Assembly (NCBI GenBank): GCA_905250125.1
Contig: CAJNOL010000105.1
Location: forward strand, 8,848-72,847
Reading direction: 5' to 3'
Source of the DNA: Rotaria sordida
Lineage: Eukaryota > Rotifera > Eurotatoria > Philodinida > Philodinidae
Length of the DNA stretch: 64,000 bases
The notes beneath the pieces are model-generated. The model saw nothing but the letters and a program-made list of their open reading frames with translations, had not been told where the DNA came from and did not search any database. Made by a program: the position numbers and the translations under genes. Below, piece after piece: positions 11,362 to 21,052 of this stretch (positions are counted from its first letter, which is position 1; the number at the start of each line of letters is the position of its first letter).

Positions 11362-13221
11362 AGTGTTTGTAATTTGGAATACAAAAATTTACGTTGATCT
11401 CATTTTGTGAAACACGATCTGAAAGAGTGTTGAAATGTATAGGGTAGAAATTTTGGACCTACTTCCACTACCCCCCCCCCTCCCCCACAGACTGTGACAG
11501 AGAACTCCGGAGACCATCACAGACTGTGACAGAGAAAACCCAGTATCCATTACAGAAATAGATAGACTTGTTCTTATATGAAGTACGATTAAATGTCGCT
11601 AGAATTTCATGGAAATATATCAACTGTTTCCTTTTTGCAGCTCCAGAGGAATTAATAAACAATGATTTATTAACGGGTCCGAAGGTATCCAAGAAAACAT
11701 ATCCGTGCGACTAGTAACAACAGCTGCATCATGTTCCACAGTTTAATCCAGCAGGAATTACGCTAACAGCTTTTTAATGTGTTTTCAAATTGCAAACACT
11801 TTTTAGTTATCAAGTAGTCAGCAGCTTTAATTGAAAACAATTTATGTTGACAAAACAAATACATAAATAAAAGAAACTTATTCTTCATCACTACAATCTT
11901 TGACATCTTTTACAATATTTATACAAGGATGAGAGACAGTTCTTAAAAACTTTTGATAAGCATCGAAATCTTTGCCTTGAATGTATGTACTTTTTTCTTT
12001 AGTAACATAATTTTTTTATCATCTTGTACATATTTACTTGTTCTTGCTCATAACAACACAAAACAGATTCTGTTGATGATTTCACTTCATTAATCCAAGT
12101 CCATAAATCAAAATGCAGTATAACCGTTTGTTCTCACAATTATACAGTGCAACTCAATAATATTTCCTCCTATGTATTTCTAACTTTAAACTACTATAAT
12201 TCGCTTTTTTTTTGAATAATGAGTATACAGCGAGAAAGCACAGACTTCACTGCATCATATGGTCAATTGATCATAAGTAACGAATGCAAATCAGACGACA
12301 AAAAAAATACATCAGAAGAAACGATAATGTTTTTTTTTTTCGACAATTAATGTTTCATTTGGGTTATGAAAAAGAAAATATTTATTTATGTAGACGGTCG
12401 ATCATAACATGCATCAGTCTCACGTGCAATAGCGCATTTGCGACATACATTCTCGATCTCTCGTCTCGACAAAGATAAGAAAGTTTCTGAAAGTAGCAAT
12501 AGAAGATTTGTTGTTGTCAATGGATATTGACTTCGAATTACTTCTTTGAATCCATGCCAAATTGTAAATATATGTGGTATATTCATCCAGTATAGATATA
12601 GACAAAGAGACAGATAGAAAGAGAACAGAGAAAATGAATAAAAATAGAAAACGAATTTCATATTTTTTTGAACCGCGATACTGAACATAAGGAAATATGC
12701 GTCAACTCCATGCTGGAGTTTTTGAGATTTCGATTAATAAAGTGACATCGCTATGTTACTTTAGATAACTAAATGCATTTATGAAAGTAAACTTTTACAT
12801 ATTCAAACAGTTATTGAACTTTTATGGGATAAAGTGAAAAAAAAACAACAGGAAGGTAAAAATTAGATTTGCTCCTATGACAAATTGTCGAAAAAAAAAT
12901 CATCGGCTTGTCTTCTGATGCATTTTTTTTTGTCGTCTGATTTGCATTCGTTACTTATGATTAATCGACTGTATGATGCAGTGAAGTCTGTATTTTTTCG
13001 CTGTATACTTATTATTTACACAAGAACGAATTATAGTGGTTTAAAGTTAAAAATAAATAGGGAGGAAATATTATTGAGGTACACTGTATATTAATATTAT
13101 TAATAAAACAGAACTCACAATCAAATAATTCAATAATTTATTAATCATAATGTTTGCAATTTGGAAATGCATTAAATATGCGATCAATGTAAATTTCTGC
13201 ATTCCAAATTGCGAACATTTT
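11362..13221. repeat. Outer inverted repeat pair around the foldback element
   Basis: About 39 bases at 11362-11400 (core TGTTTGTAATTTGGAATAC, then AAATTTACGTTGATC) match the reverse complement of 13181-13221 (core GATCAATGTAAATTT ... ATTCCAAATTGCGAACA). A further copy of the core, in direct orientation to the first, lies at 13150-13172, and a weaker one near 11777-11802. The pair brackets a foldback element, suggesting a nested or larger mobile element. A C-run (11471-11486) and two copies of CACAGACTGTGACAGAGAA (about 11486 and 11519) also lie inside. Confidence 0.5.
12145..13086. mobile_element. Non-autonomous foldback element, ~200-bp TIRs, TA flanks
   Basis: The left arm 12145-12350 and right arm 12885-13086 are reverse complements with scattered mismatches over about 200 bp. 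Shared stretches include CTCAATAATATTTCCTCC, CAGACTTCACTGCATCATA and CATAAGTAACGAATGCAAAT. The ends read CAGTG...CACTG and are flanked by TA on both sides, as in Tc1/mariner-type elements. The ~535-bp centre has no transposase-like frame, so mobility would need a helper. Short open frames inside (12284-12478, 12386-12688, 12885-13094) follow the arms or low-complexity DNA and are not genes. Confidence 0.8.
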
Positions 13222-15713
13222 TGTGATAATTGACTTGATTCTTGTTCGTAATTTGAAAGCTATGATCTCAGACACATTTAAATTCCATATAGAAAGATCT
13301 ACTTCTTTCAATTAATGTCATTCATATATTAGCCTATATCAATATTGCAACTGTTGTACATAAATTGTCTATATTTTTAAAGTCGATATATGTAATCAAG
13401 AGATATAATATTGAATAAGGTATGAAACGAGTAAAGTCAAAGTAGTTAATGGTGAGAATGTAGATGTTTCAAATTTACGAAAGATTTTATCGTAATTAAA
13501 TGAATTCTTAATATAAACTTTGAAGAATGTAAAATTATGGGAATAATATCTATCATTTTTTGTCAATGTTAAGCTTTGTAAATTTTTTATTGAATGTAAA
13601 ATATGATTTTCATTACACAGAAAAAAAGTTGATGAATATTTTTTTAAAGCGAATCAATGTGATCACTATAAATTAGTAACAAATTGTTTGAATTAACTCA
13701 ATGATATATCAATCAGAAATGGGTACAGGATAGGACAAAAAACGTGACTCTGCGCTCATCTCTGGTAGAGAGAAGATTTTCAGAGGCCGGTTTGATTACC
13801 AAAGAAAGAAGAACTAATCTTAATCCTAAACAACTGGATAACATTGTATTAATTCGGTCAATGTCAAGAGAATAAAATGCTTTTATCAAGACATTTGCTT
13901 TTTTTTTGTTTTGTATATGTGTCAGACAGAGTTTAGATTTAAGAAAAATTAAACAGAGTTTTTAAAAGATTTCAAAACAAAAAAAATCGAAAAAGATGAG
14001 AATAAAAAACTGATCTTACATAACTATACCAAATTCTTTTCAGGTTTAATTCAAGGTTAGTTAAATCTAGGAAGTTGTAGAGTTCGCCATTGTTTTCTAT
14101 TGAAGTTTAATTTGTCTTAACAAGCTGCGACTATAAAAAAGAAAGGATCTTTGAGTTTATGCTTTTTAAGTAGTATTTTTTATCGCTGCTGATTTGTCTT
14201 TGAATTTTATATGATTTATGGATGATATGTGAAGTACAGATATATGATGTTGGTAAGTTTCTTTGAGGCATTTTCCAACCCAAAACAACGAAGAGTGTTT
14301 AAGCTTATATAATTCCTGCGGTAGAATATTAGCTGCTTTCTCTGAAAATTTAATATCCTAAATATTTGAAATGGTACTACGTTTGTTCATAGAAATATTT
14401 TTGAAAATCATTTCCAGATGTCTACATAGAAGAAGTCATTGATGCTGAAATTACAGCATGAACAAGTGAGAACATTCTGTCTAGTAAAAAAAAGCAGGTA
14501 CGTGCTATGGTTTCTTAATGCAAATGAAAATTATTTCGTAGTTTCACGTCTAACTAAAAAACGAATTCTACCTAAATTTAGTTTTGTCTATGACATGTAT
14601 TTGTTTTTTCTTTGTATCATTTTTGTTAGCAAGTACTTTTTTCATCTTTCGTTTTTTCTTTATTAATAATGTCCACTATATGTTAAGATGGTGATAATAA
14701 AATTCCAGAGATTCATAATTTTTTATATTTGTATCCTGTGACGAATGTACCATTAAAATAATAAATCAAGATGTTTCTACATTTTCTTGTATTTATAATA
14801 TTAATCATTATTGGAAACTTCAGTTGTTGAATTTGAAAACACTACGCAATAAATTAGCTGTAAGATAACTAAAACTAATATGTAATTTAGTGATTGAAAG
14901 TCAAAATAATGATTCTTACTGTCCTGTCGTGTCAGCCTCCAGGACGGAGTAAGACAGCAGAACACCATAGAAAAATTTGTTGGGTGCCCATGTCTGATAT
15001 GAATTAGATTAATATCATATTGATATGCTTTGATGAATTGATCAAAACAATAAACAAACTACAAAATGAATAGAAAAAAAGACATTTGATCTTATGTAAA
15101 TAAAGAAAAATTACTAGATATAACTCGTTAAGTAATTATTCCATTAGTTTTAGTCTGAAAATATAATGTTATGATGAAAAATCTTTTCGAGTCTGATTAA
15201 TATATTTATGTTGAGACGATACCAATGATAAAATGTTGACCCCACTATGATAAGAACTATGATAGGAAAGTCCGAAAAAATTTTGATATCAGGCTTTGTT
15301 TTTGAGACTAAACCCATTGTGTGATATAATTTTAAGAAGATTTTGATATACTCTCTTATCTAAAACTTGTTTAATAAGAACGAGTATTATAGATTTTCTT
15401 AAGTATCAATAACATGTATTCGAATTTCAAGCATGAAAAAGATGCATGTTTGATGATCAAACATATGTTGCAGTTGAAATTGGAATCACTTAGTTCACTT
15501 TGTTTGTTTAAAAATTTTTCTAACACATATTCAAGAAAATTTGTTTGTTTCTTATCAAATTTATATTTACTATTACTTCTGGAACAATAAAAAGTATCTT
15601 CGCATTGTTATTTTGTTGATGAAAAGTCATTAGTCATTTTATTTATTGTTTTTTTTGTAAAAGTAAATCTTCCTCATTATTTTCCTTATAGTGTACTTTC
15701 TATATCGGTGCTC
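13222..15713. other. Intergenic with transposon debris
   Basis: No intact gene. A hAT transposase C-terminal remnant lies at 13747-13875; a small GTCCTG/CAGGAC hairpin lies near 14920-14945. The rest is AT-rich with no clear signal. Confidence 0.55.
13747..13875 (+). pseudogene. hAT transposase C-terminal remnant
   Basis: One frame reads VERRFSEAGLITKERR and then TNLNPKQLDNIVLIRS before a stop at 13873-13875. This matches the C-terminal hAT dimerisation motif (E-R-x-F-S-x-A-G, then R-R-x-x-L-x-P-x-x-x-x, then a hydrophobic helix). Upstream sequence is not open or recognisable as the DDE or zinc-finger parts, so only the tail remains. This is a dead copy of a cut-and-paste transposase. Confidence 0.8.
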
Positions 15714-16365
15714 GGGACATGACGATATTGAATGATTGGTTGAAACGAAATTGAGAGCATTTGAGCTATATGTTTCTATAGAACAGATTTTTTTTTCGAG
15801 CAGTGGAACATGGGGACACTGAATCATTGGTTGAAATGAAGTCAAGAGTACTTGAGCTATTTGTTTTGTTTCTATAGAATAGATTTTTTTTCGGGCTGTG
15901 AGATATGGGGACATTTAATCATTGGTTGAAACGAAATTGAGAGAGTTTGAGCTACCCAGGACGAACAATCCGACAGTGGATCCCATCGAATCCTATCCAG
16001 ATCCTATAGGATTTTATTGGATTCGGGTCACGATCCGACTAACGGATCCATAGTATTGGAATCCGATCGGAATCCGATAGGATACTATAGGAATCTCGTC
16101 GGAATCCGACTGCTGGAGTTCCTATCGAATCCGACTGTTGAATTTGATCGGATCTGTCGGATCCGATCGGATGTCTCTCGGATTCCAACACTAGGATTTG
16201 TTCGTCGGATCGTGACCCGGATTCCGATCGAATTTTGTAGGACTCGTTGGATCCTATAAGATACCATCGGATCCGTGTCGGATTGATTGACCTGGGTATT
16301 TGTTTTTATAAAGCAGGTTTTTTTCGATTTTCGTGATATTGGGGTATCGAATGATTGATTAAATG
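15714..16365. repeat. ~93-bp tandem repeat array, interrupted
   Basis: Four diverged units carry the same order of blocks: GGGACA..., GAATGATTGGTTGAAACGAA, TTGAG, TTTGAGCTA, TTTCTATAGAA(C/T)AG, a T-run and CGAGCAGTGGAACAT. Units start at about 15714, 15807, 15901 and 16336. The third unit is split by the 342-bp insertion 15955-16296. The open frame at 15639-15914 on the minus strand merely reads through the units. Confidence 0.8.
15955..16296. mobile_element. 342-bp palindromic element with TA target duplication
   Basis: The ends CCCAGG...CCTGGG continue into longer inverted termini (AATCCGACA and GGATCC matched on both sides), and most of the element folds on itself around about 16126; for example CGGGTCACGATCCGAC on the left pairs with GTCGGATCGTGACCCG on the right. 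It is built from repeated GGATCC, AATCCGA and CGATCGG words and is richer in GC than its surroundings. It interrupts a tandem repeat unit: the empty unit 2 reads GAGCTATTTG, while unit 3 reads GAGCTA-element-TATTTG, giving a TA duplication. No transposase is encoded. Confidence 0.9.
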
Positions 16366-16993
16366 TTTAGTGTTAGCAAATTCGTTGTTAAAACACTTGA
16401 AATTGAATGGTTTATGCTATTTCGAATAGCAGCCGGTCTGCTTTTTGATTGATTGAGTAATAATTGGATTATAAATGGATTGTTGATTATCTATTCGATA
16501 GACTTATTGTGAGAAAGTTTATCAATTTAAGATTTTAGATTAGAATTTGGAATGCTCATTTTTTTTGTAAGAGATTGACATGAAAAACAAATTTATGTGA
16601 TTAGGAACAAACGGACATAGAATGTGTTTCTTGATCGGATGTTTCATAGCACCGAACATCAATCGATGAACTATAAGGGGATGAATAAAATTCATAAAAT
16701 TTTAATAGTTGCTAAATAGGAATGGTTAAAAGTGAAAATTTTCTATATGTTAATATTTTAAAATAATTCAAAATAAATTATAGAAACTCGACCCATCATT
16801 TAGATTAGCTAAAATTACAAAAGTTGAATACCATAGTAAACCAACATTAATTCTCATGTGACTAATACTATTCACATGCATTCCAAACTCAACTGAATTC
16901 TTATGTTAACTGTGAAATATACATTAGATTTTGATTTTCTTTTCTCTTTTTTCTTTATTTTCTCTTTTAATCATTTAGAAAAATACAAATAGA
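16366..16993. other. Intergenic
   Basis: AT-rich DNA 3' of the small secreted-protein gene. Nothing recognised. Confidence 0.55.
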
Positions 16994-17406
16994 TTATCCC
17001 CATTTAAAAATTGAACCCAGATCATATGCGTTTTTATCATTTCGTAAAGAATCGTCATAATATTTCGATGACACAGGATATTTTAAAAAGATATCACGTA
17101 ACTTTTCAGCAGCTAATCGACATTCACGACTTGTAGCACAGTTAGCTAACAATAGACGACGAATTGGTTCTACTTCTTGTAAAACTATAGTGAACAAAAA
17201 AAAAAAGGAAAAAGAAAATTAATTTTTGTTTTTAAAAGGAAACTTCAAAAAATATTACCGTCTTCCCAACCAGGCTCATTGGGTACAGTCCATTCATGAC
17301 CATGAATAACGATTTTTTGAGTAAGAGGACTACATTCAAAAATAGATGGTTGAAAAACATAAAGACAGATGATAATAAAGATCGGTACACGATAGAATTG
17401 TGACAT
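16994..17406 (-). CDS. Small secreted protein, possible peptide precursor
   Basis: Two exons (17406-17259 and 17184-16994) separated by a 74-bp GT-AG intron join to 112 aa. Residues 1 to about 25 are a signal peptide (IFIIICLYVFQPSIFEC). The mature part has a region around HGHEWTVPNEPGWED, a charged helix-prone stretch with two Cys spaced six apart (CATSREC), and a C-terminus ending IFKWG. A terminal Gly is what an amidated peptide precursor would show, but no dibasic cleavage site stands just before it. I do not recognise the family. A TTTTAG acceptor-like site lies 10 bases before the ATG. The consistent phase and signal peptide make it a real gene; function unknown. Confidence 0.72.
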
Positions 17407-18571
17407 TATTTTTAGCTAAAATGAAAATAGTAACAATAAACATTTGATTAGGTTGGTAATATATATTTTAAAAGAATTAGGTTAAAATCTTTATTAGTTT
17501 ACAGTTAAATAAAACTCGAATTAATCACAGAGACGAAAAGTTATTATCATATACTTGACTTCTGCATTTCATGACCTTCTACTATACTTGTGATAATCTT
17601 GACATGATAAAAAAAAAACCAATCGTATTTATTTTGAAATACATACTTTGTCCTTAAAATGGCCAATCGAGTTGGAGTACGGTTATGATTAGGATGTATA
17701 ATACCATATGAATACAGAAGACTTCTTTTTAAATAATACTAATTATAGCACGCTTCTCTCCTCTCCGCCCATGTGTATCCACATAAGTGCTCAGCAAAGT
17801 AAAACCACTGCTAAATAAATCACTCTTTTTTTTCTAATTCTGTAAAGCTAAAGATGAAAAAACAATTAAAAGAAAACATACTTTCAAAATATCTTTCCTC
17901 TGTTTAAAATCTGACAATGTGTCATGTTAAATCTATTCTACTGCCTCTTTTCGAAACATGTATATCTTCCAGTAGATGCAATTATAAATCGTATTTAAAA
18001 AATGATAAGATTTTTCTGATAATCTTCTTTTGAATAGCCAGCTACTTAACTATTATAAATAGTTCTTTTAAATAATATAGATTATAACTTGGTGAAATAA
18101 GAATAATGCCAAAATAGACGTCACGTTCAGTTTAATTTTGATCGTTGATGTATGGAAAATTTGTCAAGGAATAAATGAACCTTTCTTTCTTCTTTCTGTT
18201 AATATTTATACAATGATTGTCATATGAATAAAAAGATCAACATAATTATTGAGGACTTTTCTTAGCTGTTTTTTTTTCTCGCCTAGATTGCCTTTTATTC
18301 TCCTACACTAAACACATTTCTTTTTCCGTGGGCGTGTACTAAATCATGCGTCGTTGTTCTTACTTTTCTAATTAATCAAGATTCATCAAATAAGTATATA
18401 GACATAGTGGTTTTTATTTGTGTGATATATATGTCAATATATTCTCAAAAGTATTATTTACCTGCAACGCAATTCATAGTTTTGATATCGAGAACTTTGT
18501 TTTGTTCTTATATATGATATTTGTTTTGTTTGAAGCTTATCATTTTCAAAAGTTTTCATTTCTTAGTCAGC
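17407..18571. other. Divergent intergenic region
   Basis: Lies between the minus-strand secreted protein and the plus-strand beta-lactamase-like gene and should hold both promoters. No motif stands out. Confidence 0.5.
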
Positions 18572-20050
18572 ATGAATTTTATTCGATTTTTTATAGTTGT
18601 TTTTTATCTTTTTATTTCGTATGCACATTGTGAAGAATGTGGATGTAATAAAATACCATCGATAGATGTGATTAATGATGAAGGATTAGCTAATGGAATT
18701 AAAGAAGTTCGTGATGACTTTCTTGCAAGACAACCATCAAGTAACTTTAATCGGTTATCTGCAACAATACTTATCAGAGAGAAAGATACACAAACATGGA
18801 AAAGAGGTAGTGTAGACGGTACTTTAGTAGCATATCCAGCATCAACAGTAAAATTAATGTATATGTATTCAGCTATGGAATGGTGTAAAAAGCAAGGTCA
18901 TTCAGTTGATTGTTTAGATAGATATGTTCGACCAATGATTGTAGTTTCATCAAATTTAGATACAGGTTATGTTGTTGATGCCATAACGAATACAACAAAT
19001 ATTGATAATTTAACTTCAGTTAATGATACTCGTTGGTCAAATTGGTTTTATCAACGTTTATCAACTGAACGTTTATTACAAGAACTTAATTTATATGAAA
19101 ATCAAATAATCCGAAGTAAAACATATCCAACAAATTCAGGTCAATCACCAATTGGTAGTGAATCAGTTTTACGTCGATCTCCTTATCAAAGTAATGTTTT
19201 ACAATCATGTTGTACAGCATCATTTATGCTTTATTTAATGAAAACACGTTCAAATAATGAATTGCAATATATGAAACCTATGCTTCATCGTACACTCGAA
19301 AGTGATCACACAACATTTGGTAATGGTTTGCCGGCTGGTACTATACTTTATTCAAAAACTGGGAATGCTTATGATACAGTTGAAGAAATAGCTTATATTA
19401 TATTGCCTAATGGTAAAGAAATAATTCTTTCAATATTCAGTAATGGTTATCAAAGACCTGCAACTGATTATTACATTCTTGGTCGTTTTGTTGAAATGAT
19501 TCTTAATAAATTTTCACTTGTTTCTCCATCAACGATAATATTTACTACAGATATTCAAGATATTTATACTTGTACAAATGATTCAATGAAATATATATCA
19601 TCACTTCCAAAAGATAATATTGGACAATCATTAATTACTTTTAATAATTCATGTATTATTCATCCAATTTTATCTACACGTGGTATTTATACTGTATCAA
19701 TTTGGAATCCATCTTTTTTTGATTCATCAACAAATATAAATTCTCGATTAAATGTCGCTGTAACAGATGCATATAATGTTACAGATGGAGATGATGGATA
19801 TGTCTATAACCAACAAGGTAGTCTTTCACGTTGGATATCCGTTGGAGATTTTGTACTTGATGCTGGACGCCAAAATGTTTATTTGAAAGCATTAGATCAA
19901 AAAGCAGTTTTTAATGCTATTCGATTTTCAATGCATCCACCATTAACAATTGATTCAGATAGTAATTCGAAATCGTCCATATTTTTTCCATCGCATACAT
20001 TTATTTACTTCATCTTTTTATTTTTTCAAATTCGATTGATTTTCTATTAA
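18572..20050 (+). CDS. Secreted class A beta-lactamase-like serine hydrolase with golvesin-like domain
   Basis: One uninterrupted 492-aa frame, the only large intronless gene here besides TAF8. The start at 18572 is chosen because it opens directly into a signal peptide (1-20); an in-frame ATG at 18521 would bury it. The enzyme part carries all three penicillin-binding/class A motifs: Ser91-Thr-Val-Lys94 in YPASTVK, Ser126-Ser-Asn128, and Lys262-Thr-Gly264 in LYSKTGNAYDTVEE. Residues about 300-460 resemble the golvesin C-terminal/xanthan-lyase-type beta domain (RGIYTVSIWNPS, then NQQGSLSRWISVGDF, then FNAIRFS). The final ~30 residues are a Ser/Asn linker plus a hydrophobic tail, fitting a GPI or membrane anchor. 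The motif order is bacterial; horizontal transfer is inferred. Whether it cleaves beta-lactams or peptidoglycan cannot be told; no clear omega-loop Glu was identified. Polyadenylation-like AATAAA lies at about 20117. Confidence 0.88.
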   Translation: MNFIRFFIVVFYLFISYAHCEECGCNKIPSIDVINDEGLANGIKEVRDDFLARQPSSNFNRLSATILIREKDTQTWKRGSVDGTLVAYPASTVKLMYMYSAMEWCKKQGHSVDCLDRYVRPMIVVSSNLDTGYVVDAITNTTNIDNLTSVNDTRWSNWFYQRLSTERLLQELNLYENQIIRSKTYPTNSGQSPIGSESVLRRSPYQSNVLQSCCTASFMLYLMKTRSNNELQYMKPMLHRTLESDHTTFGNGLPAGTILYSKTGNAYDTVEEIAYIILPNGKEIILSIFSNGYQRPATDYYILGRFVEMILNKFSLVSPSTIIFTTDIQDIYTCTNDSMKYISSLPKDNIGQSLITFNNSCIIHPILSTRGIYTVSIWNPSFFDSSTNINSRLNVAVTDAYNVTDGDDGYVYNQQGSLSRWISVGDFVLDAGRQNVYLKALDQKAVFNAIRFSMHPPLTIDSDSNSKSSIFFPSHTFIYFIFLFFQIRLIFY

Positions 20051-21052
20051 GTATTATTTTATTAATTATTTTAATATTTTCAGTTTTAGAATGAAAGAAT
20101 GTTTTCACAAAGACGAATAAATTTATTTTTGTTGATTAAAAATAAATAAAAATTAACAGACAATATAGAATCCATTGGTGTCTCGAATGTTCAAGAAATC
20201 TCACATTTAATTACCCTGCAAAGGAAAATATAGACTTGCTTTCAAAACAAATCTAATAATTTAACGGATGACTAATCAATTAATCTAGGTATATCATCGA
20301 TATATAACTTTGCATGTATATATAAAAATTTTAATACATATTAATTGTTCATAACAGAAAATATTCTAATACATAATCAATCGATATTTCTTTGTTATGT
20401 ACTATTTATCTAGAATAATACGTAACTAAAATAGTACTCTACTTGTCTTCGATTCATTCAATCTTATAAGACATGCATTAATATTTAATGTCTAACGATA
20501 ATAAAAAAATAATTAGAAAATTCATCTACAAACAAAGAAATATAATTAAAATTTCATTTTTATTATTTGAATCAAATAAAGTCAAAAATAACATTTCAAT
20601 TATTTCAATTCGTTTCTACCACGAACTTTACAAAAAAGAAAATTTTTATTTAACACAGTTAACAATAGAATATGATTAAATTCTTCATCATTTTTTTTTG
20701 TTTCATCACAAATATAAACTCATAAACCGAATTACATATTACTAAAACCAGGTCTTTTTTTTTTCTAATGAATTACATATACAGACGGAAATCGGAATAT
20801 TTTCCTAATCAATCCAATCGGAACAAACAAATATTAAATAATATAATTTCCTTTTTATCATAACATAAAATTTTTCTCTGAAAATGTAAATTATTACATT
20901 AAATATAATTACAATAGATTTCGATTAAAAATTTTCTTTTCGTTTTTTCTTTTTTTGAAATTATTTTCAATGATCACAGTTTATTTAAATAGCGCCAATA
21001 TTATATACAAAAATAAATTTATCTATAGCTTGATTAGATTAATAAATCTATA
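20051..21052. other. Convergent intergenic region
   Basis: 3' ends of the beta-lactamase-like gene (plus) and ABHD copy A (minus) face each other. AATAAA words occur near 20117 and 20147. The small frame at 20488-20679 is Lys/Asn/Ile-rich low-complexity and not convincing. Confidence 0.55.

Noticed and set aside
11468-11692. 74-codon minus-strand frame ending Gly-rich
   Set aside because: The end is a C-run and the middle two copies of a 19-bp repeat; no family resemblance or splice context.
15639-15914. 91-codon minus-strand frame with internal repeats
   Set aside because: It reads through the ~93-bp tandem repeat units; the peptide repeat is a by-product of the DNA repeat.
16017-16267. 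Overlapping open frames of 80 and 60 codons on both strands
   Set aside because: They lie wholly inside the 342-bp palindrome; mirrored Arg/Ile-rich frames on both strands are what a palindrome of ATCCGA words gives.
18521-18571. Upstream in-frame ATG for the beta-lactamase-like gene
   Set aside because: It would add 17 residues before a good signal peptide; a TTCTTAG acceptor-like word also lies between the two ATGs.
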